This document shows positions 45,872 to 57,600 of a stretch of DNA of 64,000 bases, piece after piece. The stretch covers positions 5,194,220-5,258,219 of the forward strand of contig OX442435.1 of NCBI GenBank assembly GCA_949361645.1. The letters are read 5' to 3'. A program made the position numbers and the translations under genes. How positions within the stretch are numbered: position 1 is the stretch's first letter; each line of letters starts with the position of its first letter. This stretch comes from Spongilla lacustris. Its lineage: Eukaryota > Porifera > Demospongiae > Spongillida > Spongillidae. Below the pieces are notes generated by a model. The model searched no databases. It saw nothing but the letters and a program-made list of their open reading frames with translations, and was not told the origin of the DNA.

Positions 45872-46830
45872 GGCGCTAAAGCCCTCCCAGATTTTAATTG
45901 GTTTAAATCTTGTGAAGTTATTTTTTTTACACGGTACTTACATGTAAGTACTTCTCCATCTACGAGTACACTCAATTTGTTTAAGCGCGCGCGCTATAGC
46001 ATTGTATCAACAAATCGTCTATGTGATGGTACCCATATGCCCATGCGCTGTACGCACGTATTAAAGTTAATCCTAAGAAATTGGGGACCTCAAGCACATG
46101 CAGAAGCTAAATCCTTTACATGTACTGATTGGCCGTTCTAAAGATCCGAAATGCGCTATAGCGGCTGCGATGGGGGAGATGGTAACTCCTCATGATTTTG
46201 AACGCTAGGTTTTTGTTTTTAATCAGAATAACCGGGACACTTTGATATGAAGGCGACGGCTGAAAGTCATCCCACACAAAGGTACCCTCTGAGCCAGTCT
46301 GAAGTTTATAAACGTGTCCACGTACGATAGTTCCATAGATTATTTTTGTTTGTAATTACTTAATGACGCTTGAGGGCGTGGTTTGCAAAACAATATGACA
46401 GCCTTGATACCTGTACTGGACTTAAAGTGACAAAGTTGTATCTTAAAGGTATGCGTGCACACAACTTACCAGTTAAAAACTTCTAACATAGGCTGGCCAT
46501 GACCCGTGCGTTGGTGTGGATTTCTAGACTAGGGCAGTGCATGCGTACTAGTATACACGTACTAGTAACTTGCATGTAATTATTACCGTATTCATGCGTG
46601 TACTAGTAATCTCGCTGTGTTTATGAAAGCTTGCGTGCAGTGTTCGTGTATGTGAAAGCGCGAGGGTGTGGCTACGTCAGATTAGTAGTATGCTGGCCTA
46701 TACTAAGTTTCAAATTTGAGCCTACATGCCACTTGTGTTGAGAGTGTAGGTTAAGTAGCATCGCTACGCTTGTGCAGTAATAGTGTAAAAAAATCCACCT
46801 GGATTCTATTTATCTGATCACACCCTAGTA
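44976..46830. other. Upstream flank of receptor copy 1; no gene seen
   Basis: This holds the presumed promoter of copy 1 just above 44975, without an obvious TATA box at a convincing distance. It also has a long G run (45833-45870) and many unique AT-rich words. Short open frames here show no domain or splice context. Confidence 0.45.
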
Positions 46831-47129
46831 AAATGAAATGGGAGCATATACATTGGTACTCACAAGTATTTTGTTATGTGTACATATAGCTCAAGGAAGC
46901 AGTCTTTTAATCAAAAAAAATATGTATTTCGCAGGTTGCAGCTTGGTGTATGCTAAAAGTGTTCATACAGCCATGTGGCTACCTATGTCTGTATACCACA
47001 TGCAGATCCAGATAGCAAGAAGATGCTGGATGAATATGCTGCTGAACACTTTTGTGCTGCCTTAAGGGTTGGAGTTAGGGCACTTTTTGTATTCTCCCTT
47101 GTTCCATCAATATTGACTCGAGGTGCGTT

Positions 47130-47355
47130 CCATACACACACATGCACACACATGCACACACACAATGCACACACACATGCACACACATCCACATGCACAT
47201 TGCACACATACATGCACATGCACACTGCACACACACATGCACACACATGCACACATACACACATGCACACATATACACATGCACTCATACACTCGCACAA
47301 ATGCACATGCACACACTCACACACATGCACACACTCACACACATGCACTGTAAAT
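47130..47355. repeat. CACATG-rich simple repeat
   Basis: Degenerate tandem cacacatgcaca units. They form the outer part of the left palindrome arm and return inverted at 49080-49250. All open frames through it are low-complexity artefacts. Confidence 0.85.
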
Positions 47356-49250
47356 AAATTGGTCTTAATTGCTATGTCAAACAATAGAGAGTTTTAAACC
47401 ATTTTTGATGGATTATAGAGCAAACTGAATTATGAAACCAAATTTTGGTATAATAACTTATCAAAGTGAACATTTCGGTTTGAATACAAACCAACCCATG
47501 TTAAAGTGCGAATACTATTCAGTTTTGGATTACTCTTTAAAGTATTTCCATAGGAACACAACACACATATGTGCAGACACCTTACCCACGCATGCATTTA
47601 TGTGGTTCACACATTCCTGTTCTTAGAGTAAATAAATGTAGAGATGCAGTACTAGTAGTGATGAATTAGTGAAAAACACAATTACTGATTATAGTTGTAG
47701 TTAATTTACTACAAGAACAGGAATGTGTAACCCACATAAATGCCAGATCACTCCATCTCCATCTGCCTTTAGCCAGTTCATAATTGGGTTGTTCCAACAC
47801 AAGATGTACTTACACCACCAGTGCCCCAACTAGGTTTATGGATCCATGCAGCATCTACATGGTCAGTTACATGCATGTTAGTATACTGCACTGACTTGCA
47901 CGTATTTAACTGGCATAAATGTAAAAGATGATATTCAAAGCAATTCAACAACACTGACATACAACATGCACGCACATTCACATGCACACACAATGCACAC
48001 ACACATGCACACATGCACAGGTGTTTATGTGTGTTCATGTGTGTGTATGTGTATAATTCATTTGTGTGTATGCAAAATAAACCTACCTTGTACCTTTTAC
48101 GAATAGAGAACGTGCTTATACTAAGGTCACGCATGCGCAATGAAACAGCACGACCTCAAAGGTTTGATATCAAGAAAGGATACAAACAGCTAGGATATAC
48201 TGTACGTATTTTGGATGGCTATGAATTGTCCAATTGTGAGGAAAGCTTGACAGGACTTTTGAGTAGTTCCAAAGAGTGCACTTCACTCACAGTATCTGTT
48301 GTCCAACACAAGCACATTGTTTCTGTTTATGTGTGAGTGTGTGTGTGTGCATGTATGCATACACACAAATGAATTATACACATACACACACATGAACACA
48401 CATAAACACCTGTGCATGTGTGCATGTGTGTGTGCATTGTGTGTGCATGTGAATGTGCGTGCATGTTGTATGTCAGTGTTGTTGAATTGCTTTGAATATC
48501 ATCTTTTACATTTATGCCAGTTAAATACGTGCAAGTCAGTGCAGTATACTAACATGCATGTAACTGACCATGTAGATGCTGCATGGATCCATAAACCTAG
48601 TTGGGGCACTGGTGGTGTAAGTACATCTTGTGTTGGAACAACCCAATTATGAACTGGCTAAAGGCAGATGGAGATGGAGTGATCTGGCATTTATGTGGGT
48701 TACACATTCCTGTTCTTGTAGTAAATTAACTACAACTATAATCAGTAATTGTGTTTTTCACTAATTCATCACTACTAGTACTGCATCTCTACATTTATTT
48801 ACTCTAAGAACAGGAATGTGTGAACCACATAAATGCATGCGTGGGTAAGGTGTCTGCACATATGTGTGTTGTGTTCCTATGGAAATACTTTAAAGAGTAA
48901 TCCAAAACTGAATAGTATTCGCACTTTAACATGGGTTGGTTTGTATTCAAACCGAAATGTTCACTTTGATAAGTTATTATACCAAAATTTGGTTTCATAA
49001 TTCAGTTTGCTCTATAATCCATCAAAAATGGTTTAAAACTCTCTATTGTTTGACATAGCAATTAAGACCAATTTATTTACAGTGCATGTGTGTGAGTGTG
49101 TGCATGTGTGTGAGTGTGTGCATGTGCATTTGTGCGAGTGTATGAGTGCATGTGTATATGTGTGCATGTGTGTATGTGTGCATGTGTGTGCATGTGTGTG
49201 TGCAGTGTGCAGTGTGCATGTGCATGTATGTGTGCAATGTGCATGTGGAT
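47184..49250. repeat. Large palindrome, two 0.9-kb arms
   Basis: The arms at 47184-48074 and 48356-49250 are inverted copies, symmetric about 48215. Positions summing to 96430 pair without gaps over most of the arm; one small insertion of about six bases occurs near the outer right end. Translated frames of 64 and about 100 codons are identical between arms. The 281-bp spacer (48075-48355) is unique and has a short open frame without a recognised domain. Confidence 0.88.
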
Positions 49251-49966
49251 GTATGTTTGTATCAAAATGTTTTCTTATTTATCAACAATATTTTGAATAC
49301 ATACTTTACTTTCAAAACACCACTTGAAGCCAATTACCACATGTACAGTCACACTATCATGTTGGTTTGTGCTAGGTTTTATGCAAACCCTAACATCTTT
49401 AGGTGAGTTTTAAAAGTGAACATGCTCACACACAGCTATATTCCACTTACCAAAGGTGAATTTAAGTACCTTGGGTTGCGACTTGCGATGGCATGTGAGC
49501 CTAAAAGGGGAGCCATCCCTGTGTATTGGGATGAAGGTTTACAGCCTGGCACAATATACAGTGGTGCAAGCTTTGGTGAACGCTTTGGGATGTCCAGACA
49601 TCGATTAGAGAACGTTACTCAGTGCCTTTCGTCACCGCCTTGAATTTGTAAAGCACTCACCAGCGTATTCTGGTACCAGAGGACGAAAGCAGCGTAAATG
49701 CAGAATATGCTCTGCTAAATCATCATATTACTGTGTTGGTTGCTCAAGAGTGAAAGACAATGACCTATACGGGTGTTGTGAACCAGCAACAAGAGACTGT
49801 TTTAAAACTCACCTAAAGATGTTAGGGTTTGCATAAAACCTAGCACAAACCAACATGATAGTGTGACTGTACATGTGGTAATTGGCTTCAAGTGGTGTTT
49901 TGAAAGTAAAGTATGTATTCAAAATATTGTTGATAAATAAGAAAACATTTTGATACAAACATACAT
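49249..49966 (+). mobile_element. piggyBac-type transposon remnant with 166-bp inverted ends
   Basis: The arms 49249-49414 and 49801-49966 are inverted copies. The interior keeps two transposase scraps: FKYLGLRLAMACEPKRGAIP...YWDEG...FGERFGMSRHRLENV, like the N-terminal part of the piggyBac-derived transposase domain, and QRKCRICSAKSSYYCVGC, like its C-terminal cysteine finger. The catalytic core between them is deleted and the frames shift. The second scrap ends inside the right arm. It abuts the 47184-49250 palindrome. Confidence 0.65.
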
Positions 49967-50109
49967 AACATTATACTATTACAATATCAATGTAGAGAGA
50001 TGTCAAACAGTTGCGATTGAGGGTTGCCCCATCATCAAGTTGGAATTCACTTGTCCAATGTAGCTAAAACTTGTTGTCCTGTAGAAAAGACTGGGAAGTA
50101 CACACATAA

Positions 50110-50800
50110 GCTAAATATGCAAATTTCTTTTTGAGACGTGTTTCTTTCTATGGTTGTACCACAAATGTTTCATCGAAAATTTCTATGCTGACAATTTATA
50201 CAGTAGCACACACATCAACCTCCATAAAACATATTTAAAAAGTAACACATGCCATACATTTTTCTGTAACTATGAATTTTTATCCATTATGCATTTTTAA
50301 GAACAGCATCTGTTGTTTTAGATAATACGGACCAAGGCTGTGGTATAAAAATAATCTAACAATTGGTCAAATAAGTGCATTGGCACATGAAACAATGGTA
50401 GATATATGGGTACAAGACAGTTTCATTTGAATTTAGGAGAAATTATTGCAATATAAACTAAATATGCAAATTGCATTGAGACATAAAAATGATGTTTCTT
50501 TCTATGGTTGTACCACAAATGTTTCATGAAAATTTTCTATACTGACAATATGTACAGTAGCACACACATCAACCTCCATAAAACATATGTAAAAAGTGAC
50601 ACATGTAATACTTTTTTCTGCTACTATGACATAATGCATTTTTAAGAACCGCATCCGTTGTTTTAGATATTATGGACCAAGGGTGTGGTATAAAAATAAT
50701 CTAACAATTGGTAAAATAAGTGCATTGGCACATGAAACAATAGTAGAAATATGGGTGCAAAATAATTTAATTTGAATTTAGGAGAAATGTTTAAATTTTG
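50110..50800. repeat. Tandem duplication, 354-bp period
   Basis: Two diverged copies of a block containing tttctttctatggttgtacc, gtagcacacacatcaacctc and aataatctaacaattggt lie head to tail. No coding frame is evident, and no other copy is seen in the window. Confidence 0.8.
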
Positions 50801-50984
50801 GTCCTATGCGTAGGACCATTACCTGGAGAATTAAGGTTAATTACTGCACCTAATGCTACTGCAATATATCAACAATCAATTTATGAAGACATATCCTCCC
50901 CTTCCTCCTCCCATCCCCTCCCTCCATCCCTCCCTTCCTCCTCGCTTCATCACCTTCCCATCTTCCCTCACCCCTCCCTCCCAT

Positions 50985-51120
50985 CATCCCTTGCTCTCCC
51001 TCCCTTCATCCCTTGCTCTCCCTCCCTTCATCCCTTGCTCTCCCTCCCTCCATCCCTTGCTCTCCCTCCCTCCATCCCTTGCTCTCCCTCCCTCCATCCC
51101 TTGCTCTCCCTTCCTCCCTT
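50985..51120. repeat. 22-bp CT-rich minisatellite
   Basis: About six copies of a unit beginning cccttgctctccctcc. It is preceded by a non-periodic CT-rich stretch from 50898. Proline/serine-rich open frames through it are artefacts. Confidence 0.85.
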
Positions 51121-51419
51121 AAGGGAGAAAGTGTGGGGCCCCAGTCCATATTTCAGTTTGCAGCTAAGCTGTCATGCAGTGTAAACTGCTTTGCTGATCA
51201 TGAAGCAGTGATCCCCATCAGCATGAATGAGTTAGTTCCATGAAAGCAAGGAGGTGATTTGAATTGTACCAAATAACTAAGACCAAGTTATGAAAAAATT
51301 ATTGCGTGTAACACATAATAAGCAGCTTAACCTTTTCTAGTTGTGTGATGATTTATTATTTTACCATTTGACGGAATGTTTTTTGTCCTTTTGTTGTCAT
51401 TACAGTGAAATGAAATAAC

Positions 51420-52800
51420 TGCAAAAGAAGGGCAGCAATTCCCGGGGCTGGCTTCATACTACAGGCGATTTGTGTCAAGGCTCACTGACATTGCAGCACC
51501 TCTGCAACACCTAACACAGAAGGATGTCCAGTTCTGCTGTACCAAAGACTGCAACGAGCTTGAAGAGGTTGCTGACAGAAGCACCAATACTAGCATTCCC
51601 ACACTTTGACTTGCATTTTATCCTTTAAACTGATGCTCAGCAGGATGGACATGTGATTGCCTATGCAAGTTGTGTGCTGAACAAGGCTGGATGTAATTAC
51701 AGTGTCATACAAAGACAATGTTTAGCAGCAGTATACAGCACAAAGCAGTTCAGGCATTACCTGTTTGGGCAACAATTTGAATTTTGGACTGACCATGAGC
51801 TGGTTGGCAAACTAAAAGTTGGAGGGAATGCTGGGACGCTGGGCACTGGGCACTGGCTCTGAAGGAGAACAGCTTTACTGTTGTGTACTGCAGAGGCAGT
51901 CAGAACCAGTGGCGAGGTGGCCGGGGGGGCAGGGGGGGCAGTTGCCCCCCCAGCTGGCCTTAAAAAGGGGGCGCCAAAATGAAGATAGGGGCGCACCAGC
52001 CGCCAAGCAAATTACACGAAATGTGTTTAATTATGATGCTGATATATGTAGTATAGAGTCATAATGCTGGGGACGAGTCCATCAATAGCGAACGTCGGCG
52101 ATCGGAGGAAAGAAGGCGGGGTTTCATCCCACGTGATATATATTTATAGCATTTGTTACGTAATAGTACGGTTACGTACGTCTAAGTACATTGCTCTATA
52201 CATGTAGTTGTAAATAGTTCCGATCAAAACTTCGGCTTGACTGCATGAGATCTAGAATCGGCTACGTGTTAATTGCTACCAGTTTTTGTTGTTATCGGGC
52301 TGCTCGAACAGAGGGCACTATTTATTGGCGTTGATTGCCTTAGTTCTGTGGAAAAATTAGAACGCGCACCACACAAATTTTCGCGCGCTTCGCGCGCACC
52401 CTTCCCTGTCGTCGACACGTCAATTATCCATGTAGAACCCACCCCCTCCTCGCCAAAATCCTGCATCCGCCCCTGTAACGAGATAAGAAATTCTGACAGA
52501 AAGGCAGCAAGTGTATTTGTGTTTGTGTGCGTGGGGGAGGGGGGGGGAGGGGGGGGGGGGGGCGGCAGTCTGTGTATTTGCCCCCCCCCAGTGACAGACA
52601 AGCCACCTCGCCACTGGTCAGAACACCAATGCTGATGCATTATCCAGATGGCGAGACCCAAGCATTTGCCCCCATGACATGATGTAACATCTTGCATGGT
52701 AGTGGCCTAAAGGCATGTACACAGACAAAGACAATTAGGGTGTACGGATGGAAGTCAGATGCTTCAGAACGACTGCACATGGAGCTGATATCAGGAGGGA
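51420..52800 (+). mobile_element. Ty3/gypsy fragment (RT end, RNase H), copy 2, with hAT insertion
   Basis: Plus-strand reading, with several breaks: LASYYRRFVSRLTDIAAPLQ (RT thumb/connection), FPHFDLHF, VIAYASCVLNKAGCNYSVIQ, RQCLAAVYSTKQFRHYLFG and FWTDHELVG (Ty3/gypsy RNase H), then the linker word GSQNTNADALSRW. That linker is split by the hAT element at 51907-52616. Homology with unit 1 begins at 51703 (equivalent to 27631). Confidence 0.75.
51907..52616. mobile_element. hAT-type non-autonomous element with 8-bp TSD
   Basis: The 15-bp perfect terminal inverted repeat cagtggcgaggtggc is flanked on both sides by gtcagaac (51899-51906 and 52617-52624). CAGNG-type ends with 8-bp target duplications define hAT elements. 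Removing the element and one repeat restores the gypsy linker seen uninterrupted at about 27818. No transposase frame remains inside. Confidence 0.92.
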
Positions 52801-53595
52801 GGAATTATCTAAGAGTAGCAATTTATATCCTTTCCGTGAGGCATTTTCGCACGCTGTCAGCCAGCTCAGTTCAATGAGTTTTCTGTCTTTTAAATTTATT
52901 TAGTAACTTTTCATTACACAGTAAAATTTTATTAATTACAAACACAGTGCGACACTCAAACATCCTATTGGTTGCAGCATTATGCAAACAGAACAAATAT
53001 GTGTATGTATCACAACCAGTAGCATGTTGATTATTATAATATGAATTAAATGTGCTGTAGAGGATAATCTCCCTTCTTTTTCACCCCAAATCTTAGAGAC
53101 TGATCCATTATCATTATTGTCCAGTAATGTCTCATCTCCAGACCCAAATTTATACCAGCATTATTGCTTGCAATATAGTACTGCTTATAATGGGTGGTGT
53201 TAATACTGCATGTAAGCAATAATCATCATTATATGCATTTGGGTTAGGAATATGTGGTTATATGTTTCAAATAGGTACATCTATTGGTATGTTGTTATAT
53301 TTGGAGGAGAATTACAGAGTGAGGTACAATACACATTATATAACACTTCAGATGAGGCAGCATTGCTCGAATGGAGTGCAATGGATTAAAGAGAGGGATT
53401 GGTAACCATATGTATGTTTATGCCTGATACCGGTAATATCCTGAAACAGACCGAGAAGCATCAGGTTCCAGAGCTGCAGAAGTCTTTTAGTTGTTATTAT
53501 TAAAATCAGCTGTATTATGGAATGCACAGGATCCGAATAAATTGAACTGATGTAATCAAAAGTATATAGCATGCATGCATTATAATACAAACATA

Positions 53596-54602
53596 TCAAA
53601 TATAGTCATCATCAGTAGCCCCATGGTTACACATTACTTCAATCTCATCAGCAGAGCCGGTTGATACAAAATCTGAATTAAAATAAAAACTATGAATTAT
53701 GCACCCAGCATGTTTTTCATTTGGCAACTATACACTATTTAGCTAGTGGTGGTTAGCATTTTAACTTATGTACATCAGGCAGTGATATGAAATAAATTCA
53801 ACATTGCCACCAGTCAATAGGAAGTGGCTCAATGACTTTATGGCTGTACAGTTTTGTCATTACATGCTTTGATAAAATACCTTGTCTGCTTGATTTTTGG
53901 ACATCGTAAGCAAAGTTAGCAGTTATTAATGGATCTGTGCATGGAAGAGATGGTCTCAAAAAGGTCTAGCCTAAAACAGTGAATCATACACGTCCAATAA
54001 GCCATGCATGTCGTCACAACTGTCAGCAGTGAGTGCTTGTGTAATTCATTTCTTATTCATCACCTTGTCTGGTTGATTTTCGCTCTGGTGCACGATCATA
54101 AGCAACATTAGCTGCTATAGATGGATCTAAGCAAGGAAAAGATGGTTAGCACAGTGAATCATACATGTTCAGTTTTCATGGTAACAAGTATGCCATCTAA
54201 CAATCAGCAGTTCAAAATGTGAGTACTAATTCTTACCTTGCCTGCCTAATTCTAGGTTTAGTGCACAATTATAAGCAGAGCTAGCAATTGTATTGGGGTC
54301 TATGCAATAAGCAGAGTTAGCAGCTGCATTGGGGTCTATACAAAAAGGGATGTCAGAATTTTAAGGAAAGTTTAACATTGCACATGTTCCCCATAGCAAG
54401 CAAGCATTAGTATATAAAGTGCTCAGTTAATCATTCACCTCGTCTGCTTAATTCAGTACTTGGTGCAAGGTGATACGCAAAGTTTGATGTTGTAGTGGGA
54501 TCTGGGTAAGGAAGGGATAGTTTGAGTCCACATAATAAAACAATGCATCATCATACCTTGGTGCAGTGAAGGTTGCTGATCCTCATCACTTCCAGGTGTT
54601 AC
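53596..54602 (-). CDS. Receptor copy 2: tyrosine-motif tail
   Basis: Six exons keep copy 1 sizes and phases. Motifs are TSNFAYHL, a double repeat with ANSAY and ASSAY, NIAY-type and TANFAYDV cores, and a last exon ending DDDYI. The last exon has one tyrosine fewer than copy 1 (MCNHG for MCYHG). This supports all six as real coding exons. Confidence 0.85.
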
Positions 54603-57600
54603 CTTATAATGAAAGTGTATTAATGATATGTGATTACTTCACATTACTTTTAATTGTACTGCTTATAAATACAACTATATAAAAAAAAACACTAAAAGTT
54701 ACAAGAGATGGTTGGAGGGGCACATCTGACCAGGCTCTCTGCTTCATGAGGTGACTGGTGGTTGACATAACCTTTTTAGAGGTCAATACACTGAAGTGGC
54801 TGCTTTTTTCAACTGGGTTGAAAAAAACCTTAACATCAAAAGCTTCATTGCCCTCCCCCAAACACTTCCACACTCAAAGGGATGCATGACCATCCTCTTA
54901 GGGCACATGCCTCATCATTTCTAGAGTGCTTGGCCATCTCTGCTGCATGACCACAGGTTTGAGCTGCTTCTTCTACAAATTGCAAATTTAGCGGATTTAT
55001 GACCTTTACGTCAAATCCAGTTTGGCACTAGGATGTCTGCTGGTCTAGTTTGATCATTAGGAAGAATGCCACTTCCTTTCTCAAATTGTAGGGAAGGCAT
55101 GCCTTTTGGCAAAAGTCAGCAATGCAGTGAGCCGGTTGTGTCTGATTATCTCATCACCCCAGAACAATAAGTAAGCATGTGATGTACCCTTGTTGGAGCG
55201 CCATCAGGTGTCAAAGGAAGGCCAAGCCACCATTTTAGAATGACCTGTGCTTCATCGGCATCAACGCAAGACCTAACTTTGGTGAAGGCTCATGCATGGG
55301 CTTGGGGTGCTGAAAAAGCCTGCAATCTGGCCTTTGTCATGGTGCTGGCATCTGAAAAAAAGGAAATTGATGTCAGCTTCTTCCATGTGAGAGGACAATG
55401 TGTGCTGGCAAGGTGGAACATCAAGTACAATATGAACTGAGATGGCATCTGGCTGACTGACCATGTTTGAAGTCAAAAGTAATTCTCTGACGACACTGTT
55501 GTGGTTAGAGATAAGATGTATGCAGCAGGAGCATGGTGATAAAGTGAACGCAGACCAAGGCCACCATGGTACAGGTTAAGTGTGGCCTGCTTGGCTGCTG
55601 GAAGTGTTAGCTCAATTGCTGAAGATAATTCAAAGTAGCAAAGAAATCATTGTCGAATTGACTAAAAACTGGCACTGACATTGGTGAAGGAGATGTTGAC
55701 CATGCTAGGTGAGGCCAGATTACAGAAACTAGCACATGACCTCTGGATGGTGACAGCAACTGGCAGGTTGCACAGTTGGGGTAAAAGTGGTAATTGGGGC
55801 ACCTAACAATTCAAAGTGAGGACAGGCTAAGCATGGAATGTCAGAAGGGAACATGAGAGTTCTTGGACACTGTTTACTCAGATAGATATGGAGACCAGAA
55901 TGTTACTGTTGCCTTGCAAAATATTTAGAGCTCTGGATAGTGCATCTCTTAGTCCTGCCAGAGCCCATCATCCAGATACCAGCAGTTCAGCAGCATTTCA
56001 CTGCACTGAGGTTCAGCAGAGATTTTGACAGTGGTGCAGTGCAGAACAAGAGCAAAAAGAAGAAGGTGCAAGGGGTCCCTTGTTGGACACCTGATGCAGA
56101 TACTAATTGACCCATTGGATGCCACAACTTTTGGTGCTGTGATTAGCACCAATCCACCCATGGAACAAACTCAGGGAAGTGGATGGTACACTGGTGGAGG
56201 ACAGCTTCCCGAGACAAGATGGTAGAATCTCCATCATTCCAGTTGTCCTCAATAACGTGCCTGAGCTTTCCGGTGCCAGCTGGTAAAGCTACTCTACTGA
56301 TGGAAGATTTGGGTGGCCTTTTCTTTAAATGCAGGCACATTTACCCACAAGGTGTTTAAAAACGTCTCCCACAGTGCACTGGTCAGACATTCCATCCAGT
56401 GCCTTTGGGTTTCAATAGAGATGTTAGATTTTCATACTTATCACATTTGTATTATTTTGTCATTGGACATTTTTGAAACACCTCTTTTGCTGTGATCAAT
56501 GCACTACAATAGTCAATACATGAACAGCAGTGTGCTTACTGATGTAAAGATGTATCTTGGAGGATTTATCAGCATTGTGTTGAGATTATCAGAAAGAGCT
56601 GTGAAACTAGGACGTCTGTTTTGATCATGTAGCCAACCTATAAATAATGCATTTAAAATAAGTTTGTTATTCTCACGGCGTAGCTAAATCAAGTAACAAT
56701 TTTGAAGTTAAAAGAACAATTAGGTTGTAACTGTCATTGTAATGTCATAATGCTCTGTATAAATGGAAGTTGGAATATGGCCTAAACAGCTATTAATATT
56801 GTATGTTCACAAATCAAATGCTCAAAAAATTGCAAGGAATCCAAAACATAAACTATATACTTGCATTCTTATTTCAAATATACGATCAAATTTATAAATA
56901 AGACAATTATATAACAAAATAACACATTGTGCCATCCAAGAGATGGTAATGAGGACCAGCTCTGGACATAGCATTGGAGATTTTATGGGAATAGGTGTAC
57001 ACATGTACATGGTTAATCAGGTGACTTAGCAAGATAATGCATGAATTCAATGGAAAACACTCCCAGTGTATATTGGATAAAGCTATTTTTCTTACAACAA
57101 TTTCTGTATGATGAACCTAACTACAGTATCCCAAATATTGATATTGTACATTGTAGAACAAATTTGAAAATGGCTTACATTGTTGGAGGAGAAAATAAAG
57201 ATCAACAGAACATGTTGCTGGTTGTTTTAATTGTTGCCCACTTTCCAGCAGTAACACAACTTGATTTCCATCTTTTCCATCATATGGCAATCTACCAAAA
57301 GTGAGTATTTCCCAAATAGTCACTCCAAAGCTCCAGACATCTGACTTGTGGGTGTACTCAAAGTGGAATATACTCTCTGGAGCCATCCAACGCAATGGAA
57401 CCTTCAGGATGATGGTAGAGAGTGAGGCAGCCAGCTGCACATCAACATCTTTATGCCTTACCATTCCTCCCGTGGCTTTGTAGTGTGTCTCCCCCACATC
57501 GATGATCCTGGTGAGGCCAAAGTCTATGATCTTCACCTGCTGGGGGGTGTGGACCAGCACATTTCTAGCAGCCAAATCTCTATGGACCATCCTCTTCTCC

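Noticed and set aside
46975..47397. Thr/His/Cys-rich frames in 47-49 kb
   Set aside because: They are low-complexity translations of CACATG repeats, mirrored in the palindrome arms.
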